Positions 8,441 through 16,292 of a stretch of DNA of 64,000 nucleotides are shown here, one piece after another. The notes below the pieces were generated by a model. The model worked only from the letters and a program-made list of their open reading frames with translations. It did no database searches and was not told where the DNA came from. Within the stretch, counting starts at the first letter, position 1. Each line of letters begins with the position of its first letter. The translations under genes were made by a program, and so were the position numbers. Origin of the DNA: Streptomyces mobaraensis NBRC 13819 = DSM 40847 (GTDB lineage: Bacteria; Actinomycetota; Actinomycetes; Streptomycetales; Streptomycetaceae); contig NZ_CP072827.1 in assembly GCF_017916255.1 (NCBI RefSeq), positions 3,807,501 through 3,871,500 of the forward strand, given 5' to 3'.

Positions 8441-9334
8441 TCAGACGACCAGGACGCGGCGGCCGCGCGTGTGTCCGGCCCGGCTGTCGATGTGCGCGGC
8501 GGCGGCGTCGGCGAGCGTGTACGACTTCTCGACCGGGATGTGGAGCCTGCCGCGTGACATGAGGTCGACGGCCTCGGCGAGGGCCCGCGGGACGTCTCCG
8601 GTCACGCCGGAGAACCGGGCTCCGTGTTCCGGTGCGCCGAGGTCGGCGATGGAGACGACCTTCCGCGGGTCCCCGGTCAGTTCGACGAGCTGGCGGATTA
8701 CACCCGAGCCGGCCAGGTCGAGCGCCGCGTCGACGCGGCCGATCCGCCGGACCCGTTCGGTCCAGCCCTCTCCGTAGGTCGTGGCGAGGGCGCCCAGTCC
8801 GCGCAGGTAGTCCTGGTTCGCGGCCGAGGCCGTACCGATCACCGTGATGCCACGGTCGCGGGCGATCTGCAGCACCGCCGATCCGACACCCCCGGACGCG
8901 CCGCTGACCAGCAGCGTCTGCCCGGGCCGCACACCGGACTCGCGGATGACGCGCAGCGCGGTCTCCACGACGGAGGGGTACCCGGCGGCCTCCGCGAAGG
9001 TCAGGCCCTCCGGCATCCGGGCCCAGGCCGACAGCACGGCGTACTCGGCGTAGGTGCCGGAGCCCCGCCCGAAAACGGCGTCGCCGACCTCCACCCCTTC
9101 CACGCCCTCGCCGACCTCGTCCACCACTCCGGCGGCGTCCTGCCCCACCCCGGCGGGCAGTTCGACCGGGCGGGTCTCCTGGAACTGGCCTTCCCGGATC
9201 CTCCAGTCGACGGGGTTCACGCCCGCCGCCCGCACGGCGACGCGTATGCGGCCGGGGCCCGCGTGGGGCTCGTCGGCGTCGACGAGGCGGAGTACGTCGG
9301 GGCCGCCGAACTCGGCGAAGGTCACTTTCTTCAT
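8441..9334 (-). CDS. zinc-free NADP-dependent quinone/alcohol oxidoreductase (MDR family)
   Basis: A 297-residue medium-chain reductase: GroES-like N-terminal domain (MKKVTFAEFGGPDVLRL, AAGVNPVDWRIREGQF, GQDAAGVVDEVGEGV) and a Rossmann domain with LLVSGASGGVGSAVLQIA. The zinc-ligand cysteines of true alcohol dehydrogenases are missing, so quinone- or enone-type reduction is expected. There is no Shine-Dalgarno; TACGGT ends six bases before the ATG, consistent with a leaderless message. The 11-bp palindrome just upstream is a likely operator. Confidence 0.88.
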   Translation of the reverse strand: MKKVTFAEFGGPDVLRLVDADEPHAGPGRIRVAVRAAGVNPVDWRIREGQFQETRPVELPAGVGQDAAGVVDEVGEGVEGVEVGDAVFGRGSGTYAEYAVLSAWARMPEGLTFAEAAGYPSVVETALRVIRESGVRPGQTLLVSGASGGVGSAVLQIARDRGITVIGTASAANQDYLRGLGALATTYGEGWTERVRRIGRVDAALDLAGSGVIRQLVELTGDPRKVVSIADLGAPEHGARFSGVTGDVPRALAEAVDLMSRGRLHIPVEKSYTLADAAAAHIDSRAGHTRGRRVLVV

Positions 9335-9340
9335 GTGGGG

Positions 9341-9360
9341 ACCGTAGCACTAACGGTTAG
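9341..9360 (-). promoter_or_regulatory. leaderless promoter with 11-bp palindromic operator
   Basis: Upstream of the oxidoreductase a perfect palindrome CTAACGGTTAG (9350-9360) abuts a -10-like TACGGT (9341-9346, minus strand) that ends six bases before the start codon. The arrangement fits a repressor site overlapping the promoter; the cognate regulator (the TetR at 10073 or another) is not determined. Confidence 0.5.
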
Positions 9361-9404
9361 GGTTTTGTAGCCGTTACTGGAATGTGCCCGGGGTGACGCC
9401 GAAG

Positions 9405-9430
9405 GGCGCCGCCCCCTTCGGGGCGGCGCC
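9405..9430 (-). terminator. strong hairpin terminator after the I36 gene
   Basis: A perfect 11-bp stem GGCGCCGCCCC / GGGGCGGCGCC with a CTTC tetraloop, 22 bases after the stop codon of the secreted inhibitor gene, with extra pairing beyond it. Confidence 0.85.
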
Positions 9431-9452
9431 TGTCGGCCTTGACCGCCGTGCG

Positions 9453-9836
9453 TCAGCGGCAGTTGACCCACTTGTTGGAGCCCTGGTTCCAGACCGTGCC
9501 GCCGGTCCCCTTGGTGCCACGGGCGAGTACGGCGCTGTCGCCGTGGTAGTTCTTGGCGCCGTACCACTGGTAGTCGCACGAAGTGCCGTGGTTGTACCAG
9601 GACTTGAAGCCCTGGAAGACGGAGTACTTGGTCAGGTCCGCGTTGTTCCCCGCGACCTGCTGCCGGTGGCCGGTGTAGTTCTGGCCGGACCAGACGCAGA
9701 AGTAGCCCGCCGGGCAGTCCGACGCCGCCTGCGCCGCGGTCGATGCCGCGCCGGCGACCCCCGCGGTCCCGGCCAGCAGACCGCCGGTCAGCGCGACGCC
9801 GCCGGCCAGGACCGCGAACTTTCTCGTCATGCGCAT
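9453..9836 (-). CDS. secreted peptidase inhibitor family I36 protein
   Basis: A 127-residue exported protein. A Sec signal peptide (MTRKF start, hydrophobic core VLAGGVALTGGLLAGTAG, cleavage near AGAAS about residue 32) precedes a small beta-crystallin-like domain with CPAGYFCVWSGQNYTG, typical of the Streptomyces metalloproteinase inhibitor family. Four cysteines could make two disulphides. It would act outside the cell, on the organism's own or foreign proteases. ATGs at residues 1 and 3 are both possible starts; the ribosome site is weak. It ends in a strong terminator. Confidence 0.85.
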   Translation of the reverse strand: MRMTRKFAVLAGGVALTGGLLAGTAGVAGAASTAAQAASDCPAGYFCVWSGQNYTGHRQQVAGNNADLTKYSVFQGFKSWYNHGTSCDYQWYGAKNYHGDSAVLARGTKGTGGTVWNQGSNKWVNCR

Positions 9837-10035
9837 GTCGTTCCCGCCTTCGTAAGACGTGGGTGGACCGGCCGCACCGGCCGGTTCGGTGATGAGACTG
9901 CGGGCGGCGGGGCCGGTGAGGCCATGAGTGGCGCGGAGTTGGTGAACTCAGGGGATGTCCCAGGCGGTGAGCTGCTGGGACGCGGTCCCGGGTGACGGGG
10001 TGGTGAGACGGGCTGAGGGGTGTTGGGCCTAGTTG

Positions 10036-10065
10036 TTGACCTGTGGGTCAAAAAAACGCTAGCCT
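10036..10065 (+). promoter_or_regulatory. TetR-gene promoter with overlapping inverted repeat
   Basis: TTGACC (10036-10041), an 18-bp spacer and TAGCCT (10060-10065) make a good vegetative promoter. The -35 is the left arm of the inverted repeat TTGACC-TGTG-GGTCAA (10036-10051), so the regulator probably represses its own gene. Initiation would fall at or one base before the ATG, giving a leaderless transcript. Confidence 0.65.
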
Positions 10066-10072
10066 GACGATC

Positions 10073-10651
10073 ATGGGAAGGCCGAAGCAGTTCGATCCGG
10101 ACCTCGCCGTCGAGCGGGCCATGGAGGTGTTCTGGAGCAAGGGGTACGCCGCCACCACGCCCCAGGATCTGGTCGACGCGCTCGGCATCGGCAAGGGCAG
10201 CCTCTACAACGCCTTCGGCAGCAAACGGGAGTTGTTCGAGCGGGCGCTGTGCCGGTACCGCGACAGCCAGGCGCTCGCGCTCATCGAACTGCTGGAGGCC
10301 GACGGTCCGGTCAAGGAGCGGCTCCGCCGGACGCTGCGCCTGCTCGCCGAGATGGATCTCGCCGACCCCGTCCGCCGGGGTTGCATGGCCGTCAACACGG
10401 CAGCTGAGCTGGGCGGCAGGGATGAAGAGGCCGTCGCGCTCGTCCGGCGCATGTTCGACCGTACCGAGGACGCTTTCCGCGCCCTGGTCGAGGAGGGGCA
10501 GCGAGCGGGGGAACTGGCCGCCGGCCGTGATGCCCAGGGCCTCGGGAGCCTCCTGCTGAACACGGTGATCGGCCTGCGGCTGATGGCCCGGGTCGCCGAC
10601 GGCCCTGAACGGCTGGACCGGGTGATCGACGCAGTGATCGACGGCCTCTGA
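10073..10651 (+). CDS. TetR-family transcriptional regulator
   Basis: A 192-residue repressor. The N-terminal helix-turn-helix reads DLAVERAMEVFWSKGYAATTPQDLVDALGIGKGSLYNAFGSKRELFERAL (split over residues 8-58), and the C-terminal ligand domain has ADPVRRGCMAVNTAAELG, like the AcrR/YxaF group. The ATG at 10073 (MGRPKQFDPD) is the family start; an ATG ten codons upstream overlaps the promoter. It faces the SDR gene downstream, a typical target. The inducer is unknown. Confidence 0.92.
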   Translation: MGRPKQFDPDLAVERAMEVFWSKGYAATTPQDLVDALGIGKGSLYNAFGSKRELFERALCRYRDSQALALIELLEADGPVKERLRRTLRLLAEMDLADPVRRGCMAVNTAAELGGRDEEAVALVRRMFDRTEDAFRALVEEGQRAGELAAGRDAQGLGSLLLNTVIGLRLMARVADGPERLDRVIDAVIDGL

Positions 10652-10819
10652 AGTGCGCGTTGAGGGGATTTGACGTGTTCTGACGCGCTCTGAAGGGCGG
10701 CCGCCGGGGAGCGGCCCCCAGCGCGTCCGCGCGGCGCCACGCCCCAGTCGCTCGACCGCTCACCCGTCGGCCTCCCCTGCGCTCTTTTTGTACCTTCAAT
10801 TCAAGAATGATGAGGAACC

Positions 10820-11605
10820 ATGGATCTCCACCTCACCGGCAAGACCGCCGTCGTCACCGGCGCGAGCCGCGGCATCGGCCTGGCGACCGTCCGTTCGCTG
10901 GTCGCCGAGGGTGTCCGCGTGGTCGGAGCGGCCCGGACGGTCACTCCGGAACTGCGCGAGACGGGCGCCGTGGCCGTCTCCGCCGACCTGGGCACGCCCG
11001 AGGGCGTACGCACCCTGGAGGAGCGGGCCCTCACCGCCCTCGGCGGCATCGACCTGCTGGTCAACAACGTCGGCGCCGGGGATGACGTCGAGCCGGGCGG
11101 CTTCCTCGACGTGGACGACGACCAGTGGCGGGGCGTCTTCGACCTCAACCTCATGAGCGCCGTACGTGTCTCCCGGTTCGCCCTGCCCAGCCTCCTCGAG
11201 CGGCGCGGGACGATCGTCAACGTCTCGTCGGTCAACTCCCGCCTCCCCGCGGTCGGTCCCATCGCGTACAGCGCGGCGAAGGCGGCGCTGACCGCGTTCG
11301 GGAAGTCCCTCAACGAGGAGTTCGGCCCGCGGGGCGTGCGCGTCAACACCGTGTCCCCCGGCGTCGTCCGGACCAGCATCTGGGCGGGGCCGGAGAGTTT
11401 CGGCGGGCGGGTCGCGGCGGCGGCCGGGGTCGAGGACTACGACGCCTTCCTCCAGGGCCTGCCGGCGGCGTTCGGCATCACCACCGGGCGGATCACCGAG
11501 CCGGAGGAGGTCGCGGCGCTGATCACGTTCCTGCTGTCCGACGTGGCGGGCAACGTCTCCGGCGCGGACTATGTGATCGACGGCGGGACGGTCAAGGTGC
11601 TGTGA
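10820..11605 (+). CDS. short-chain dehydrogenase/reductase
   Basis: A 261-residue classical SDR: cofactor motif TGASRGIG (residues 13-20), NNVGAG, catalytic Ser within NVSSVNSRLP and YSAAKAA with the Tyr-Lys pair, and the C-terminal GADYVIDGGTVKVL. It would oxidise or reduce a carbonyl/hydroxyl with NAD(P)H. GAGGAA lies before the ATG. An imperfect palindrome CTTCAATTCAAG is 15-26 bases upstream of the start and may be the operator of the adjacent TetR. The stop codon lies in a three-copy tandem repeat. Confidence 0.92.
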   Translation: MDLHLTGKTAVVTGASRGIGLATVRSLVAEGVRVVGAARTVTPELRETGAVAVSADLGTPEGVRTLEERALTALGGIDLLVNNVGAGDDVEPGGFLDVDDDQWRGVFDLNLMSAVRVSRFALPSLLERRGTIVNVSSVNSRLPAVGPIAYSAAKAALTAFGKSLNEEFGPRGVRVNTVSPGVVRTSIWAGPESFGGRVAAAAGVEDYDAFLQGLPAAFGITTGRITEPEEVAALITFLLSDVAGNVSGADYVIDGGTVKVL

Positions 11606-11650
11606 CCGGACGTCAAGGTGCTGTGACCGGACGGTCAAGGCGCTGTGACC
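11586..11650 (+). repeat. three tandem copies of a 21-22 bp unit spanning the SDR stop codon
   Basis: The unit GGACGGTCAAGGTGCTGTGACC occurs at 11586-11607, again at 11608-11628 with one G missing, and at 11629-11650 with one T to C change. The first copy encodes the last residues and stop of the SDR, so each copy carries a TGA. This looks like replication slippage at the gene's 3' end. Confidence 0.9.
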
Positions 11651-11678
11651 CGCGCGGCGGCCGACTGCCTCCCCGGCG

Positions 11679-12323
11679 TCAGTACGCCACGGTGAACCGC
11701 GCCGCGCGGTGCCTCGGCCGCTCCGCCTCGTCCAGCAGGGCGACCGCGAAGTCCTGGTACGAGATGGTCGAGTTGCCGTCGGCGTCGACCAGCAGCTCGT
11801 CGGTGCCCGAGCGGTAGCGGCCCGTCCGTTCGCCGTTCACCAGCAGGGCCGGCGGGCTGGCGTACGTCCACTCGACGTCGGGGCCGGCGGCGCGGACGAG
11901 GGCGTACTGGTCTGTGCTCGCCCGGGCGATCGGCCGCCAGGCGTCCTGCACCCAGGCGGGGTCGTCGAGGACGGTGCGTCCGCCGCCGCCCGGCACGGTC
12001 AGGCTGCCCGCGCCGCCGACGACCAGCAGCCGGGCGCCGGTTCCGGCGACGCCGGCGAGCAGTGCCTTGGTGGCGGTGACCAGGTCGTGTTCGCGGCCCG
12101 GCGCCGGGCGGACCGCGCTCACCACGACGTCCTGGCCGGCGGCCAGCCGTGCCACGTCGGCGGGGTCGGCGGCGTCACCGGTGCGGTGGGCCGCCGCGGC
12201 GGGCAGCCGGTCGTAGCGGGCCGCGTCCCGGACCACGGCCGTGACCTGGTGGCCACGGGTCAGTGCCTCGGCCGCGATGGTGCTTCCGGCGTTTCCTGCC
12301 GCGCCGAAGACGGTGATGCGCAT
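11679..12323 (-). CDS. NmrA/NAD(P)H-binding atypical SDR protein
   Basis: A 214-residue Rossmann protein (MRITVFGAAGNAGSTIAAEAL with the GxxGxxG motif at residues 7-13) of the NAD(P)H-binding YwnB/NmrA-like group. Central VVSAVRPAPGREHDLV and LLVVGGAGSL match the family. Members are redox sensors or reductases; there is no catalytic YxxxK triad, so a sensor or binding role is possible. AAGGAGAACGACC precedes the ATG. It starts 45 bases after the EamA exporter stop and is probably co-transcribed. Confidence 0.88.
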   Translation of the reverse strand: MRITVFGAAGNAGSTIAAEALTRGHQVTAVVRDAARYDRLPAAAAHRTGDAADPADVARLAAGQDVVVSAVRPAPGREHDLVTATKALLAGVAGTGARLLVVGGAGSLTVPGGGGRTVLDDPAWVQDAWRPIARASTDQYALVRAAGPDVEWTYASPPALLVNGERTGRYRSGTDELLVDADGNSTISYQDFAVALLDEAERPRHRAARFTVAY

Positions 12324-12368
12324 GGTCGTTCTCCTTGTGGATGTTGTTGAAGAAGTCGAAGAAGCGGG

Positions 12369-13256
12369 TCAGCGGGTCGGCGCGGCGGCCTCGCGCCGGG
12401 CCGCCGACGGGCGGAGCTGGGCCGCGACGAGGGAGCCGAGGACGATCAGACCGCCCAGCGACTGGAGGGCGGTGAGCCGCTCCCCGACGGCGATCAGACC
12501 GATGGCCGTGGCGACGAGCGGGCTGAGCAGGCCGAGGAACGTCACATCCGTGGCGGGGAGTTCGCGCAGTCCGCGGAACCACAGGGCGTAGGCGAGCGCG
12601 GTCCCGACGGCGGAGAGGTAGGCGTACCCGGCCAGGTTGCCGGCGGTCAGGCCGGCCGGCGGAAGGCCCTCGACGAGCAGGGCGACCGGTACGAGGAGCG
12701 CTCCGCCGGCCACCAGTTGCCAGCCGGTGGTGGCGAGGAGGGGCGCCGGGGACGGCCAGCGCTTGCTGAGAACCACGCCCGTCGCCATGAGGAGGGCTCC
12801 GCCGAGCGCGGCGGCGACCCCGACGCCGTCCAGCCGCGCCTCGGCCCGGAGGACCAGCAGGCCGACGCCCGCGACGCCCGCGATGCCGGCTATGAGGGTG
12901 CGGGTGGTGAGCCGTTTGCCGAGGAGGCCGGTGGAGAGGAGGGCGGCGATCAGGGGCTGTACGGAGCCGACGGTGGCCGCGACGCCACCGGGGAGGCGGT
13001 AGGCGGCGACGAAGAGGAGGGCGAAGAAGGCGCCGATGTTGAGCGTTCCGAGGACGAGCGCGCGCCACCACCAGTCGCCGCGCGGCAGCCGTCGGGTCAG
13101 GGCCACCAGGAACAGGCCGGCGGGCAGCGCCCGCAGGACCGCCGCCAGCAGCGGGCGGCCCGGAGGCAGCCACTCGGTGGTGACGTAGTAGGTGGTGCCC
13201 CAGAGGGCCGGGGCGAGCGCGGTGAGGAGGAGGACACGCAGTCGTTTGCTTAGCAC
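12369..13256 (-). CDS. EamA/DMT-family exporter
   Basis: A 295-residue membrane protein with ten hydrophobic segments in two EamA repeats (first LLLTALAPALWGTTYYVTTEW, second from GVGVAAALGGALLMATGVVLSK). The family exports amino acids, nucleosides or drugs. The GTG start has no Shine-Dalgarno; TAATTT lies six bases upstream on the minus strand, suggesting a leaderless transcript. It diverges from a MarR gene across a shared operator region, so repression by that MarR is likely. Confidence 0.9.
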   Translation of the reverse strand: MLSKRLRVLLLTALAPALWGTTYYVTTEWLPPGRPLLAAVLRALPAGLFLVALTRRLPRGDWWWRALVLGTLNIGAFFALLFVAAYRLPGGVAATVGSVQPLIAALLSTGLLGKRLTTRTLIAGIAGVAGVGLLVLRAEARLDGVGVAAALGGALLMATGVVLSKRWPSPAPLLATTGWQLVAGGALLVPVALLVEGLPPAGLTAGNLAGYAYLSAVGTALAYALWFRGLRELPATDVTFLGLLSPLVATAIGLIAVGERLTALQSLGGLIVLGSLVAAQLRPSAARREAAAPTR

Positions 13257-13261
13257 GAAGA

Positions 13262-13337
13262 TAAATTAGCTCACCGCTAAGCTAAGTTGATCGCGGAGGT
13301 GAGGTGATCTACCTCACCGCTAAGGCATTGCTAGGGT
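13262..13337. promoter_or_regulatory. divergent EamA/MarR promoter region with multiple repeats
   Basis: The region contains the perfect inverted repeat TTAGC-tcacc-GCTAA (13266-13280), which overlaps the EamA -10-like TAATTT. The 12-mer CTCACCGCTAAG occurs at 13270-13281 and 13313-13324, and the 8-bp inverted repeat GGTGAGGT-gatct-ACCTCACC is at 13298-13318. TAGGGT at 13332-13337 is a -10 candidate for a leaderless marR start at 13344. MarR binding to both promoters is inferred. Confidence 0.65.
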
Positions 13338-13343
13338 GGATAC

Positions 13344-13901
13344 GTGGCAGATCATGTCGACCTCGTGCTGGAACAGTGGGCCGCCCAGCGGCCCGACCTG
13401 GACGTCTCGCCCATGGCCGTGTTCGGCAGGCTGAGCCGGCTCAAGCGGGTGGTCGACGCCGAACTGGGGCGCACCTTCGCCGCCCACGGCCTCGACAGGG
13501 CCTCGTTCGACGTCCTCGCCACCCTGCGCCGCAGCGCGCCCCCGCACCGCCTGACGCCGACCGAGCTGATGCGGGCCGGAATGGTCACCTCCGGCGCGAT
13601 CAGCCAGCGCCTCGACCGCCTGGAGGGGCGTGGCCTGGTGGTCCGCACCCCCAACGAGGAGGACGGGCGCGGCGTCCGCGTCTCCCTGACGGACGAGGGG
13701 CGCGAGCTCATCGACCGGGCGCTCCCGGAACACCTCGCGACCGAGCGGCGCCTGCTGGGTCCGCTGTCGAACGAGAAGCGGGACCGGTTCGTCGAGACGT
13801 TGCGGGAGCTCCTGGAGGAGCTTGAGGGGCCGGCCGGGCCGGTGGGAGCGGCGTGCTGCCACAACTCCGGGCGGACGAGCGGGGCTTGCTGCGCCGTGTG
13901 A
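13344..13901 (+). CDS. MarR-family transcriptional regulator
   Basis: A 185-residue regulator beginning at GTG 13344 (MADHVDLVLEQWAAQRPDLD). The winged helix covers about residues 45-125, with TPTELMRAGMVTSGAISQRLDRLEGRGLVVRTPNEEDGRGVRVSLTDEG in overlapping order. It is probably the repressor of the divergent EamA exporter. The last fifteen residues (GAACCHNSGRTSGACCAV) are cysteine-rich and unlike MarR proteins. They run into a decayed beta-clamp-like frame, so the original stop may have been displaced. Confidence 0.92.
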   Translation: MADHVDLVLEQWAAQRPDLDVSPMAVFGRLSRLKRVVDAELGRTFAAHGLDRASFDVLATLRRSAPPHRLTPTELMRAGMVTSGAISQRLDRLEGRGLVVRTPNEEDGRGVRVSLTDEGRELIDRALPEHLATERRLLGPLSNEKRDRFVETLRELLEELEGPAGPVGAACCHNSGRTSGACCAV

Positions 13902-14309
13902 GGCCCCCACCGGGGCGTCCGCCGGCTCAGGGACGCCGGACTGCCGCTCGTCGACGCGGTGTCCGTGCTCGACGGCCCCGCGCTGGGCGCCGACCGGACG
14001 GCCGGCGGCGGTCCCGGCTCCGTACTGCTGCGCGCGGAGTGCGACGAACTCGTCCTCACCAGCGGGGAGATCGGCGGGGGAACCGCCGGCGTCACCCTGC
14101 GCGCCGGGTGCACCGGGCCGCCGCTGCGCGTCGCCTTCGATCCGGCGGTGCTCCTGCCGGCCCTGGACGCGGGTGTCGGCCCGGACGTGCTGCTGGAGAT
14201 CGCGTCCTCCGCCGGCCCGGTCGTCGTGCGCTCGGCCGACCAGGGGAGCTTCACGACGCTCGTCATGCCGGTCCGCGACACCTCGGCCGCTTCCGACCGG
14301 CAGGGTTGA
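13902..14309 (+). pseudogene. remnant of a MerR/beta-clamp-like (DnaN-domain) regulator
   Basis: In the same frame as marR, after its TGA, the sequence reads VRRLRDAGLPLVDAV, which resembles the helix after a MerR DNA-binding domain. It continues from GTG 13959 as a 116-codon frame. Its end (FDPAVLLPALDAGVG, SADQGSFTTLVMPVR) matches the third domain of DNA polymerase III beta subunits, whose tail usually ends with LLMPVRL. Streptomycetes encode regulators that fuse a MerR head to a clamp-like body. The head is missing here, so I read this as a truncated copy. It could instead be a small expressed protein. Confidence 0.5.
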
Positions 14310-14405
14310 TCGCCGGCGGTGAAGGCAGGCGCTCGGACGGGCAGGGGCGGGGCGCTCATCCCGTGAGGGGCGGGAGCGTCAGGACGGGCCTGGTGAGGGC
14401 GGGGG

Positions 14406-14783
14406 TCAGACGGCCCAGGGGAGCGCGCGCGAGCCCGGCTGGCCCGGTATGGACACCTGTCCGTCGGCGCGCATGGCGACGATCGCCTCGGCGCCCGCGT
14501 CGTCCGCCGCGCGCACCTGGCGCAGCACGCCGGGCGGCAGGACGGCCGCGCCGCCCGCGGGCACGGTCGTGGTGGTCCCGTCGGCGGTGAAGGAGAGCGC
14601 GCCGCTGAGTACCGTCCACACCTGCTCGCGGTCCATGACGTGTTCCGGGCCTGCGGCGCCCGCCTCCATCCGGACGCGCCATGTGCTGAGTTCGGCGCTG
14701 CCGACGCTGGGGGCGGCGAGGTGCGTCATGACGGCGTTGGGGGTGGTGGTCGTGCGGTCGGGGGACGGGGTGATGGCGTGCAT
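14406..14783 (-). CDS. cupin-domain protein
   Basis: A 125-residue single-domain cupin. The barrel shows MEAGAAGPEHVMDREQVWTVLSGALSF (first cupin motif with H and E) and VPAGGAAVLPPGVLRQVRA (second motif, in which the usual second histidine is replaced, so metal binding may be weak). Function is unknown; such proteins sense or isomerise small molecules. GGAG lies eight bases before the ATG. It diverges from a MarR gene over a double operator and is the probable target. Confidence 0.85.
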   Translation of the reverse strand: MHAITPSPDRTTTTPNAVMTHLAAPSVGSAELSTWRVRMEAGAAGPEHVMDREQVWTVLSGALSFTADGTTTTVPAGGAAVLPPGVLRQVRAADDAGAEAIVAMRADGQVSIPGQPGSRALPWAV

Positions 14784-14825
14784 CGCGTTTCTCCGAGGGT
14801 CGGGATGGGAAGGCGGCGCGAGAGT

Positions 14826-14877
14826 GAGTAAAGCAGCTTTACTCGCCCCTGGTGCGGATGAGTAAAGCAGCTTTACT
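14826..14877. promoter_or_regulatory. two identical palindromic operators between cupin and marR
   Basis: The 17-bp perfect palindrome AGTAAAGCAGCTTTACT occurs at 14827-14843 (extended to 19 bp as 14826-14844) and at 14861-14877. The centres are 34 bp apart, about three helical turns. The pair sits exactly between the divergent cupin and MarR genes, and the second copy ends three bases before the MarR start codon. It is the likely MarR autoregulatory site. Confidence 0.8.
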
Positions 14878-14880
14878 GTC

Positions 14881-15387
14881 GTGTGTCAGCATGTTTCCGT
14901 GACCGACGACCCGATCAGCCGCGCCGACCCCTTCCCCGGCCTCGAACTCACCTTCCTGCTGGGCATGGGCTTCCAGCTCCTGCTCGGGGAGTTCAACGCG
15001 CGGCTGGCGCAGGCGGGTTACGGGGACCTGCGGCCCGTGCACGGCATGGCGTTCCAGGTCCTGCGCGGCGAGGGCGCCACCGCCAGTGAGCTCGCGGAAC
15101 GGCTGGGAATGACGAAACAGGCGGCGGGGCAGCTCGTCGACCAGTTGGAGAAGACGGGCTACGTCCGCAGGGAGCCGCATCCGGCGGGCGGGCGGCGGAG
15201 GCTGGTCGTCCTCACCGAGCCGGCCCACGCCCATCTGGCCGTCGCCGGGCGCGTCATGCACCGGCTGGAGGCCGAGCTCGGCGACCGGTCCGACGGGCCC
15301 GACCTGCCCGTCCTCCACGCCGAACTCGCCCGGCTCGTCCGTGTCGTGGGCGGTGACGAGCCGCCGCCCCTGCGGCCCGTGTGGTGA
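14881..15387 (+). CDS. MarR-family transcriptional regulator
   Basis: A 168-residue protein if started at GTG 14881; the GTG at 14899 (MTDDPISRADPF) is an equally good start, and neither has a clear Shine-Dalgarno. The winged helix has GEGATASELAERLGMTKQAAGQLVDQLEKTGYVRREPHPAGGRRRLVVLT in order (about residues 60-110). The position behind two perfect palindromes indicates autoregulation and control of the divergent cupin gene. The ligand is unknown. Confidence 0.9.
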   Translation: MCQHVSVTDDPISRADPFPGLELTFLLGMGFQLLLGEFNARLAQAGYGDLRPVHGMAFQVLRGEGATASELAERLGMTKQAAGQLVDQLEKTGYVRREPHPAGGRRRLVVLTEPAHAHLAVAGRVMHRLEAELGDRSDGPDLPVLHAELARLVRVVGGDEPPPLRPVW

Positions 15388-15396
15388 ACCGCTGCG

Positions 15397-15753
15397 TCAG
15401 CTGGGGGCGATCCAGGGCAGCTCGGCCGCGAGTTCCTGCCGCAGGCGGCGCAGAGGACGGGCGCCGACCAGGGTCAGGACGGGCTCGCCGGAGCGGAACA
15501 GCGTCAGGGTCGGGGCCGACAGCACGCGGTGGGCGGCGGCCGTCGCGGGGTTGAAGTCCACGTCGAGCGCGACGACCTTCAGCCGGCCCGCCTCGGCCGT
15601 CGCCAGTTCGGCGAGGACCGGGGCGATCTGGCGGCAGGGGCCGCACCAGTCGGCGGTGAACTCCACGAGGACGGGCAGGTCGGCGGCGAGGACCTCGTCG
15701 TGGAAGGTGGCGTCGGTGACGGGGGTGACCGGGGTGGCGGTGGTTGTGGGCAT
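15397..15753 (-). CDS. thioredoxin
   Basis: A 118-residue thioredoxin with the active site FTADWCGPCRQIAPVL (the CGPC cysteines near residues 37 and 40) and cis-proline loop SAPTLTLF. It reduces disulphides in the cytoplasm with electrons from thioredoxin reductase. GGAGG is upstream at a rather long spacing (twelve bases). The gene lies just downstream of a MerR gene on the same strand and is convergent with the MarR gene, ten bases apart. Such Trx/MerR pairs point to a redox-responsive unit. Confidence 0.93.
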   Translation of the reverse strand: MPTTTATPVTPVTDATFHDEVLAADLPVLVEFTADWCGPCRQIAPVLAELATAEAGRLKVVALDVDFNPATAAAHRVLSAPTLTLFRSGEPVLTLVGARPLRRLRQELAAELPWIAPS

Positions 15754-15820
15754 GGGAAGCCGATCCTCCGTGAGTGAGGGATTCCGGGTGCGTGGGAGGG
15801 GGTGGGGAGGGGTGGGGTGT

Positions 15821-16276
15821 TCAGGCGTGGCTCGCGTGGCTTGCGCGCCCCGCGTCGCACGGCGTCAGTTCGCAGCGCGGCGGCGGGCCGCCCGGGAGGT
15901 CGGCCTCCGCTTCCAGCGCGGCGCGTGCCCGCTGGGCGCGGGCCAGTTGCGCGCTCACCTCGGCGCGGACCTGCGCCAGCCGCTCGATGCACTCGTCCAA
16001 CTCGGCGAGTTTGCGCCGGTAGACCTCCAGGGACGCCGGACACGAGTCCCCGGCGGGGTGGCCGGCGCGCAGGCACTCGACGAACGGACGGGTGTCCTCC
16101 AGGCCGAAGCCGAAGTCCTGGAGCGTACGGATCTGGCGCAGCAGCCGCAGGTCGGCCTCGTCGTAGTCGCGGTACCCGTTGCCCGCGCGACGGGCGGGCA
16201 GGAGCCCGAGCGACTCGTAGTGCCGCAGGGCGCGCGTGCTGATGCCGGCCCGTTCGGCCAGTTCCCCGATCCGCAT
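15821..16276 (-). CDS. MerR-family transcriptional regulator
   Basis: A 151-residue regulator: MRIGELAERAGISTRALRHYESLGLLPARR is the winged helix, and the dimerisation helix runs over about residues 80-125. Four cysteines (VECLRAG, DSCPAS, DECIERL, RCELTPC) could sense metal or oxidant. A MerR role for the downstream thioredoxin is likely. The ATG has no ribosome site and TACGGT lies two to eight bases before it, so translation may be leaderless. The inverted repeat TTGACG-CGGA-CGTCAA is just upstream. Confidence 0.92.
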   Translation of the reverse strand: MRIGELAERAGISTRALRHYESLGLLPARRAGNGYRDYDEADLRLLRQIRTLQDFGFGLEDTRPFVECLRAGHPAGDSCPASLEVYRRKLAELDECIERLAQVRAEVSAQLARAQRARAALEAEADLPGGPPPRCELTPCDAGRASHASHA

Positions 16277-16292
16277 GAACCGACCGTAAACG

